Assembly (NCBI RefSeq): GCF_024158035.1
Contig: NZ_JAMZEK010000002.1
Span: 372,001 to 436,000 of the forward strand
Source of the DNA: Dyella lutea
Lineage (GTDB): Bacteria; Pseudomonadota; Gammaproteobacteria; Xanthomonadales; Rhodanobacteraceae
Reading direction: 5' to 3'
Length of the DNA stretch: 64,000 nt
Shown here: positions 51,822 to 64,000 of the stretch, one piece after another
How the letters are laid out: each line of letters starts with the position of its first letter
How positions within the stretch are numbered: the first letter of the stretch is position 1
Translations under genes and position numbers: made by a program
Notes under the pieces: model-generated
Database searches by the model: none
What the model saw: only the letters and a program-made list of their open reading frames with translations
What the model was told of the DNA's origin: nothing

Positions 51822-53012
51822 ATGGCAAAGGGTAAATTCGAGCGCACCAAGCCGCACGTCAACGTGGGCACGATCGGTCACGTGGACCACGGCAAGACGA
51901 CGCTGACGGCGGCGCTGACGAAGATCGGCGCAGAGCGCTTCGGTGGCGAGTTCAAGGCGTACGACGCGATCGACGCGGCGCCGGAAGAGAAGGCGCGCGG
52001 CATCACGATTTCGACCGCCCACGTCGAGTACGAATCGCCGAACCGCCACTACGCGCACGTGGACTGCCCGGGCCACGCCGACTACGTGAAGAACATGATC
52101 ACGGGTGCGGCGCAGATGGACGGCGCGATCCTGGTGTGCTCGGCCGCGGACGGCCCGATGCCGCAGACGCGCGAGCACATCCTGCTGTCGCGCCAGGTGG
52201 GCGTGCCGTACATCGTGGTCTTCCTGAACAAGGCGGACATGGTGGACGACGCCGAGCTGCTCGAGCTGGTCGAGATGGAGGTGCGTGAGCTGCTGTCGAA
52301 GTACGACTTCCCGGGCGACGACACGCCGATCATCAAGGGTTCGGCGCTGAAGGCGCTGGAAGGTGATCAGAGCGAGATCGGCGTGCCGGCGATCATTGCG
52401 CTGGTGGACGCGCTGGACAGCTACATCCCGGAGCCGCAGCGCGACATCGACAGGCCGTTCCTGATGCCGGTGGAAGACGTGTTCTCGATCTCCGGTCGCG
52501 GCACCGTGGTGACCGGTCGCGTGGAGCGCGGCATCATCAAGGTCGGTGAGGAAATCGAGGTCGTGGGTATCCGCGACACGCAGAAGACCACCGTGACCGG
52601 CGTGGAAATGTTCCGCAAGCTGCTGGACCAGGGCCAGGCGGGCGACAACGTGGGCCTGCTCCTGCGCGGCCTGAAGCGTGACGACGTGGAGCGCGGCCAG
52701 GTGCTGGCCAAGCCCGGTTCGATCACCCCGCACACGGACTTCGAGGCCGAGGTGTACGTGCTGTCGAAGGACGAGGGTGGCCGTCATACCCCGTTCTTCA
52801 AGGGTTACCGTCCGCAGTTCTACTTCCGCACGACCGACGTGACCGGCGCCTGCCAGTTGCCGGAGGGTGTGGAGATGGTGATGCCGGGCGACAACGTGAA
52901 GATGGTGGTGAGCCTGATCCACCCGATCGCGATGGACGAGGGTCTGCGCTTCGCGATCCGCGAAGGCGGCCGTACCGTCGGCGCCGGCGTGGTGGCCAAG
53001 ATCATCAAGTAA
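51822..53012 (+). CDS. tuf: elongation factor Tu
   Basis: This 396-residue EF-Tu has G1 GHVDHGKT, the switch I region [14 protein letters not shown]3 DCPGHADYV and G4 NKADMVDD, then domains II and III ending [14 protein letters not shown]. It delivers aminoacyl-tRNA to the ribosome. It is co-transcribed with the three upstream tRNAs, as with tufB of other gammaproteobacteria, so a second copy in the str operon is likely elsewhere. Confidence 0.98.
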   Translation: MAKGKFERTKPHVNVGTIGHVDHGKTTLTAALTKIGAERFGGEFKAYDAIDAAPEEKARGITISTAHVEYESPNRHYAHVDCPGHADYVKNMITGAAQMDGAILVCSAADGPMPQTREHILLSRQVGVPYIVVFLNKADMVDDAELLELVEMEVRELLSKYDFPGDDTPIIKGSALKALEGDQSEIGVPAIIALVDALDSYIPEPQRDIDRPFLMPVEDVFSISGRGTVVTGRVERGIIKVGEEIEVVGIRDTQKTTVTGVEMFRKLLDQGQAGDNVGLLLRGLKRDDVERGQVLAKPGSITPHTDFEAEVYVLSKDEGGRHTPFFKGYRPQFYFRTTDVTGACQLPEGVEMVMPGDNVKMVVSLIHPIAMDEGLRFAIREGGRTVGAGVVAKIIK

Positions 53013-53060
53013 GCGGTAAAGTGGCAAGTCGCCCGTTGGGCTGGCTGCCGGGAAGGAGGC

Positions 53061-53086
53061 GAGGGCGGGTTCCGTTCCTCGCCCTC
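53061..53086 (+). terminator. possible terminator hairpin after tuf
   Basis: GAGGGCG (53061-53067) can pair with CGCCCTC (53080-53086) across a 12-nt loop in the 139-nt tuf to tRNA-Trp gap. There is no T-tract, so support is weak. Confidence 0.35.
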
Positions 53087-53151
53087 CCTGACGCAGAGGC
53101 GTCCCCGTCGGTTGGTCGAGCGTGCGGCTTTGCTTGTTTCTGAACTTCAGT

Positions 53152-53227
<76 letters not shown>

Positions 53228-53300
53228 CTCTTGCAAGGAGCGATGGCGGATAGTGCGGATCGGTCGCCAAGGCGGTCGTCGCTGCATCCGTCCAGTGCGC

Positions 53301-53696
53301 ATGAACACCAAGGCAGAACAATCCCGGGGCATTGGCGCCGGAGATATTGGCAAGCTTGTGCTGGCCGGGCTGGTGCTCGTGGCCGGCATCGGCGCGTACT
53401 CCTGGTACGACGGCGTGGGCAAGGTGCCGCAGTCGGTGCTGCTGATTGGCGTGCTGGCCTCCATCGTCGCCTCGCTCGCGATTGCGGCCTTTACCGAACC
53501 GGGTCGCCGTCTGAAGGGGTTCATCGCCGAGTCGCAGTTCGAGTTGCGCAAGGTGGTCTGGCCCAACCGGGACGAGACCATCAAGACCACGGCAGTCATT
53601 ATCGTGGTGGTGATCGTGCTGTCCCTGTTGCTGGGGCTGATCGATCTGATCCTGAAGTCGGTCGTGCTCGACTGGCTGCTCAAGCTGGGTTCGTGA
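53301..53696 (+). CDS. secE: preprotein translocase subunit SecE
   Basis: This 131-residue three-TM form of SecE has TM1 LVLAGLVLVAGIGAYSW and TM2 VLLIGVLASIVASLAIAAF. The conserved amphipathic segment FIAESQFELRKVVWPNRDETIKT leads into TM3. It clamps SecY in the Sec channel. The ATG at 53301 lacks a strong Shine-Dalgarno. nusG follows after 11 nt. Confidence 0.95.
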   Translation: MNTKAEQSRGIGAGDIGKLVLAGLVLVAGIGAYSWYDGVGKVPQSVLLIGVLASIVASLAIAAFTEPGRRLKGFIAESQFELRKVVWPNRDETIKTTAVIIVVVIVLSLLLGLIDLILKSVVLDWLLKLGS

Positions 53697-53707
53697 GGTA
53701 AGTGAGC

Positions 53708-54268
53708 ATGAGCAAGCGTTGGTATGTGGTGCACGCCTATTCGGGCTTCGAGAACCAGGTCAAGCGTTCGCTCGACGAGCGGATCAAGCGCGCTGGCATG
53801 GAGGAGAAGTTCGGCGAAGTGCTGGTGCCGACCGAGGAAGTGATCGAAATGCGCGCCGGCCAGAAGCGCCGCAGCGAGCGCAAGTTCTTCCCTGGTTATG
53901 TGCTGGTGCAGATCGAGACCGACACCGAGGGCAAGGGGCCGCGCATCGACGACGAGTGCTGGCACCTGGTCAAGGAGACGCCCAAGGTCATGGGCTTCAT
54001 CGGCGGCACCGCCGACCGGCCGTTGCCGATCCGTGACAGCGAGGCCGATGCCATCCTCAGCCGCGTCCGCGAGGGCGTGGAGAAGCCCAAGCCCAAGGTG
54101 TTGTTCGAGCCGGGCGAGATGGTTCGCGTCACCGATGGCCCGTTCAACGACTTCAACGGCGTGGTCGAAGAGGTTAATTACGAGAAGAGCCGCCTGCGCG
54201 TGGCCGTGCTCATCTTCGGTCGCTCGACCCCGGTCGAGCTGGAGTTCGGCCAGGTCGAGAAGGCCTGA
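53708..54268 (+). CDS. nusG: transcription antitermination protein NusG
   Basis: This 186-residue NusG has the NGN domain ([31 protein letters not shown]) and a KOW domain ([24 protein letters not shown]). The ATG at 53708 is preferred to a GTG two codons upstream, because GAGG then lies 9 nt away. NusG couples RNA polymerase to ribosomes and Rho. Confidence 0.96.
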   Translation: MSKRWYVVHAYSGFENQVKRSLDERIKRAGMEEKFGEVLVPTEEVIEMRAGQKRRSERKFFPGYVLVQIETDTEGKGPRIDDECWHLVKETPKVMGFIGGTADRPLPIRDSEADAILSRVREGVEKPKPKVLFEPGEMVRVTDGPFNDFNGVVEEVNYEKSRLRVAVLIFGRSTPVELEFGQVEKA

Positions 54269-54325
54269 CCCATTCCCGTTGATCTGTGGTCGTGGCCTGC
54301 GCCGAACCGGGTTCTGGCTCGCCAC

Positions 54326-54354
54326 TTGCTTAAAAGCTGATCAATCTCTAAACT
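54326..54354 (+). promoter_or_regulatory. sigma-70 promoter of the rplKAJL-rpoBC operon
   Basis: TTGCTT (54326-54331), a 17-nt spacer and TAAACT (54349-54354) lie in the 222-nt nusG-rplK gap. This leaves a leader of about 130 nt before rplK, where L1 (rplA product) feedback binding is expected in this operon. Confidence 0.65.
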
Positions 54355-54490
54355 ACGCGGTTCACGCTGGGGCTTTTCAGTCTCTGCGTGTTCGCGTTTT
54401 CAGTTGCCTGCCGGAGGGCGGGCATTCCATCGTCCGGGAAGGACATGAAGCGAGGAGCCGCAAGGCGCCTGCACTCGCAAGGAAAATCCC

Positions 54491-54919
54491 ATGGCAAAGA
54501 AAGTTGTCGGCTACATCAAGCTTCAGGTCAAGGCCGGTCAGGCCAACCCGTCGCCGCCGGTCGGTCCGGCCCTCGGTCAGCGCGGCCTGAACATCATGGA
54601 GTTCTGCAAGGCGTTCAATGCCGCCACGCAGAAGATGGAGCCCGGTGCCCCGGTTCCGGTGGTGATCACCGCCTACTCGGACCGCAGCTTCACCTTCACG
54701 ATGAAGACCTCTCCGGCCACGTTCTGGCTGAAGAAGCTCACCAATACTCCGAAGGGTTCGTCCAAGCCGAACACCGACAAGGTCGGCAAGGTGACCCGTG
54801 CCCAGCTCGAAGAGATCGCCAAGCAGAAGCAGCCCGACCTGACGGCGGCTGATCTGGATGCGGCCGTGCGCACCATCGCCGGCAGCGCTCGTTCGATGGG
54901 TCTGGTGGTGGAGGGCTAA
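54491..54919 (+). CDS. rplK: 50S ribosomal protein L11
   Basis: This 142-residue L11 begins [20 protein letters not shown], with the Pro-rich [21 protein letters not shown] motif and the rRNA-binding C-terminal domain ([13 protein letters not shown]). It forms the GTPase-associated centre with 23S rRNA. rplA follows after 3 nt. Confidence 0.98.
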   Translation: MAKKVVGYIKLQVKAGQANPSPPVGPALGQRGLNIMEFCKAFNAATQKMEPGAPVPVVITAYSDRSFTFTMKTSPATFWLKKLTNTPKGSSKPNTDKVGKVTRAQLEEIAKQKQPDLTAADLDAAVRTIAGSARSMGLVVEG

Positions 54920-54922
54920 GAC

Positions 54923-55630
54923 ATGGCAAAGCTGACGAAGCGTATGAAGGCGGCCCAGGCCGCGGTGCAGCCGGGCAAGGTCTATGGCCTCGACGAAGCA
55001 CTGAAGATCATCAAGGACAACGCCAAGGCGAAATTCGCCGAGTCGATCGACGTGGCCGTGCGCCTCGGCATCGACGCGAAGAAGTCGGACCAGGGCGTGC
55101 GTGGCTCCTCGCTGCTGCCGCACGGCACCGGCAAGACCGTCAAGGTCGCCGTGTTCTGCCCGGCCGGTGAGAAGGCCGAGGCCGCCAAGGCTGCCGGTGC
55201 CGACGCCGTCGGCATGGACGACCTGGCTGAGCGCATGCAGGCCGGCGACCTCGACTTCGGTCGCGTGATCGCCACCCCCGACGCGATGCGCGTGGTGGGC
55301 AAGCTGGGCCAGCTGCTGGGTCCGCGCGGCCTGATGCCGAACCCGAAGGACGGCTCGGTCACCGCCGACGTGGTCACCGCGGTGAAGAATGCCAAGGCGG
55401 GCCAGGTGAAGTTCCGCAACGACAAGGCGGGCATCATCCACGCCACCATCGGCAAGGCCAGCTTCGAGGCGTCCCAGCTGGCGGACAACCTCAACATGCT
55501 GATCTCCGATCTGCTGAAGGCCAAGCCGGCGACGGCCAAGGGCCAGTACCTGCAGAAGGTCGCCCTGTCGAGCACGATGGGCGTGGGCGTGCCGGTCGAT
55601 ACTTCGTCGCTGACGGTTGCGGCGAAGTAA
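54923..55630 (+). CDS. rplA: 50S ribosomal protein L1
   Basis: This 235-residue L1 has two domains, with [37 protein letters not shown] and a C-terminal TSSLTVAAK. It forms the L1 stalk and represses rplKA translation by binding mRNA. Length is standard. Confidence 0.98.
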   Translation: MAKLTKRMKAAQAAVQPGKVYGLDEALKIIKDNAKAKFAESIDVAVRLGIDAKKSDQGVRGSSLLPHGTGKTVKVAVFCPAGEKAEAAKAAGADAVGMDDLAERMQAGDLDFGRVIATPDAMRVVGKLGQLLGPRGLMPNPKDGSVTADVVTAVKNAKAGQVKFRNDKAGIIHATIGKASFEASQLADNLNMLISDLLKAKPATAKGQYLQKVALSSTMGVGVPVDTSSLTVAAK

Positions 55631-55640
55631 GCAATTCAAG

Positions 55641-55673
55641 CCCTGCCGGTCTTCGGGCCTGGCAGGCAGTTTT
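55641..55673 (+). terminator. attenuator/terminator hairpin after rplA
   Basis: CCTGCC pairs with GGCAGG, and an inner GGTC-TTCG-GGCC extends the stem. CAGTTTTT follows. It lies at the start of the rplA-rplJ gap and probably reduces read-through into rplJL. Confidence 0.75.
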
Positions 55674-55978
55674 TGAAGGTAGCCCCGGCGGCATGTCCGC
55701 CGAGGTCGCCGTCAAAGACCGCAGGCGCGTTCCGCGCGCGATGACGACGGGCAGGGAGCTCGTGCTGGCAGGGAATCGCCGTCATCGAAAGCGGGAGCGC
55801 TTAATCGGGATCCGGTTGCGGACCCTGGCCTGCGCAGATGGTGTTGCCCCTTCTGGAATCGTTTTTCTGGAAAGGCCACCACCCGGGATCCCTCAAAGGA
55901 TCCCCGACGTCACGGAAGGCGTCGCCCAGGACCGCAAGCGGCAGGAGTCGCGAGCGGATTTCATAGTGGAGGAGTGAT
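55674..55978 (+). promoter_or_regulatory. L10 leader region upstream of rplJ
   Basis: This is about 305 nt of noncoding DNA. Other proteobacteria have here the rplJ promoter and the L10(L7/L12)4-binding leader, which represses rplJL translation. GGGATCC (55886-55892) and GGATCCC (55899-55905) form a perfect 7-bp hairpin with a 6-nt loop, about 75 nt upstream of the start codon. TAGTGGAGGAGTGAT supplies the ribosome-binding site. The function is known from the family; this copy's fold is inferred. Confidence 0.6.
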
Positions 55979-56506
55979 ATGGCTCTGAATCTCTCTCAGA
56001 AGCAAGAAGTAGTCGCCGAACTGGCCGAAGTGGCCGCGAAGGCGCACTCCTTGGTCGCCGTCGAGTACGCGGGCACCACGGTCGAACAGATGACCGCGAT
56101 GCGCAAGAAGGCCCGCGAGTCGAGTGTGTTCCTGAAGGTTGTCAAGAACACGCTGGCATCGCGCGCTGTGGTCGGCACCGAGTTCGAGGTCGTCAAGGAC
56201 GCCCTGACCGGTCCGCTGCTGTACGCGTTCTCGCTCGAGGAGCCCGGTGCTGCCGGTCGCCTGATCAAGGAATTCGCCAAGACCAACGACAAGCTGAAGG
56301 CCAAGGTCGTTTCCGTGGAGGGCAAGCTGCTGCCGGCCGCCCACGTGGACGTGCTGGCCTCGCTGCCGACCCGCGAAGAAGCGCTGGCCATGCTGGCTCG
56401 CGTGCTCGCCGAGCCCGCTGCGATGTTCGCCCGCGCCGTCAAGGCCGTGGCCGACAAGCAGGGCGGTGGCGAAGCTGTCGCGGAAGAAGCCCCGGCGGAA
56501 GCCTGA
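55979..56506 (+). CDS. rplJ: 50S ribosomal protein L10
   Basis: This 175-residue L10 has [16 protein letters not shown] at its start, the rRNA-binding [21 protein letters not shown] and [11 protein letters not shown] segments, and a C-terminal helix carrying L7/L12 dimers. It forms the base of the ribosomal stalk. Strong GGAGGAG site. Confidence 0.98.
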   Translation: MALNLSQKQEVVAELAEVAAKAHSLVAVEYAGTTVEQMTAMRKKARESSVFLKVVKNTLASRAVVGTEFEVVKDALTGPLLYAFSLEEPGAAGRLIKEFAKTNDKLKAKVVSVEGKLLPAAHVDVLASLPTREEALAMLARVLAEPAAMFARAVKAVADKQGGGEAVAEEAPAEA

Positions 56507-56552
56507 GTTCGTCGTCTATCCCATTCGATTCAATTTCCAGAGGTAAAACACA

Positions 56553-56924
56553 ATGTCCCTGACCAACGAACAGATCGTTGACGCCGTCGCCGCCAAGTCG
56601 CTGATGGAAGTGATGGAGCTGGTGAAGGCCATCGAAGAGAAGTTCGGCGTGTCCGCCGCCGCCCCGGTGATGATGGCCGCTGGCCCGGCCGCTGGCGCCC
56701 CGGCTGCCGAAGAGAAGACCGAGTTCGACGTCGTCCTGGTGAACGCCGGCGACAAGAAGGTCGACGTGATCAAGGCTGTCCGCGCCATCACCGGCCTGGG
56801 CCTGAAGGAAGCCAAGGATCTCACCGAGGCCGGCGGCGTCCTGAAGGAAGCCGTGTCGAAGGAAGACGCCGAGAAGTTCAAGAAGGACCTGGAAGCCGCC
56901 GGCGCCAAGGTCGAACTGAAGTAA
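56553..56924 (+). CDS. rplL: 50S ribosomal protein L7/L12
   Basis: This 123-residue protein has an N-terminal dimerisation domain ([20 protein letters not shown]), an Ala/Pro hinge ([12 protein letters not shown]) and the C-terminal factor-binding domain ([19 protein letters not shown]). It recruits translation GTPases. AGAGG precedes the start. Confidence 0.98.
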   Translation: MSLTNEQIVDAVAAKSLMEVMELVKAIEEKFGVSAAAPVMMAAGPAAGAPAAEEKTEFDVVLVNAGDKKVDVIKAVRAITGLGLKEAKDLTEAGGVLKEAVSKEDAEKFKKDLEAAGAKVELK

Positions 56925-56965
56925 TTGGCGCTCTTGCGCGCCATCAGTTTGATCTAGCGTCACGC

Positions 56966-56994
56966 AAGCCTGGGGGCGTAAGCCCCCGGGCTTT
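56966..56994 (+). terminator. rplL-rpoB intergenic attenuator hairpin
   Basis: AAGCC-T-GGGGGC and GCCCCC-G-GGCTT form a long stem with loop GTAA, followed by TTGCC. In other bacteria a partial terminator at this place sets the ratio of L7/L12 to RNA polymerase. About 200 nt of otherwise featureless DNA follow before rpoB. Confidence 0.8.
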
Positions 56995-57198
56995 GCCTGT
57001 TGCAAGGGCTGGCCTCGTCGCCATCCCGTTTCACCGAGTCACCCGAAAAGGCAGTACTGAGCGGCCGGACACCGGCTACTGATTCCTGTCTTTTTGATGT
57101 CCCGTCGGGCCTGCCTGGCCGTCCGGAGCATCACCGCTTTCCAAAATTAGCCGGTGTGTGCACCACCGGCGTCACTGCGAACCGAGGCGTCACCGACC

Positions 57199-61359
<4,161 letters not shown>

Positions 61360-61384
61360 CCGACGGGTTACAGGAGCTTATGCA

Positions 61385-64000
<2,616 letters not shown>

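Noticed and set aside
55693-55977. 94-codon frame in the rplA-rplJ gap
   Set aside because: It lies over the expected L10 leader, is Arg-rich, and has no match to a known small protein.

Overview
The window is high-GC gammaproteobacterial chromosome. Gene order (hemA-TPR-lolB-ispE-tRNA-Gln-prs-rplY-pth-ychF, then tRNA-tuf-tRNA-Trp-secE-nusG-rplKAJL-rpoBC) and protein character point to the Xanthomonadales, most likely Rhodanobacteraceae (Rhodanobacter, Dyella, Frateuria, Luteibacter). This placement is inference from gene content and order. No rRNA, CRISPR array, prophage or intact insertion sequence is visible.

Region 1 (1-13.2 kb) is flagellar and chemotaxis DNA. A FliK-like gene runs off the left edge on the minus strand. 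Diverging from it is a che operon: STAS, cheY, cheA, mcp, two cheW-type genes, mcp, cheR, cheD, cheB, a membrane-anchored receptor-like gene and a second STAS gene. Two back-to-back sigma-28 promoters lie between FliK and the operon, and a third lies before the second cheW. No cheZ is visible.

Region 2 (13.2-23.2 kb) is mixed housekeeping: a secreted retropepsin-like protein, a secreted small protein, a Nudix hydrolase, a cdd-nitroreductase-exonuclease operon, and a proton-translocating transhydrogenase (pntAA, pntAB, pntB). A minus-strand sigma factor / anti-sigma-like / DUF3106 operon sits between pntAA and pntAB. sufT closes the region.

Region 3 (23.2-31.7 kb) is the most unusual part: three large exported proteins in a row. 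They are an M4 metallopeptidase with two PPC domains, an EXO-like protein with PKD and two PPC domains, and an S53 peptidase with PKD. Each stands alone. All three share the same kind of upstream region: a GGAA-N3-TTCC-type dyad, a -35/-10 pair at fixed spacing, and then a leader of about 230-240 nt with several conserved blocks. This looks like a shared, apparently uncatalogued regulatory module for an extracellular proteolysis regulon.

Region 4 (31.7-51.3 kb) holds metabolism and envelope genes: a short asparaginase-domain protein, an AidB-like acyl-CoA dehydrogenase, WrbA/DUF2069, YihY/TlpA/acylphosphatase, PPK2, prfA-hemA, a TPR lipoprotein, lolB, an in-frame GNAT-IspE fusion, prs, rplY, pth, ychF, a single-chain SpoIIE phosphatase/anti-sigma-type kinase with its STAS partner, and an acyl-CoA thioesterase.

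Region 5 (51.4-64 kb) is the translation/transcription block: tRNA-Tyr, -Gly, -Thr, tuf, tRNA-Trp, secE, nusG, rplK, rplA, a long L10 leader, rplJ, rplL, rpoB and the 5' part of rpoC, which is cut by the window end.
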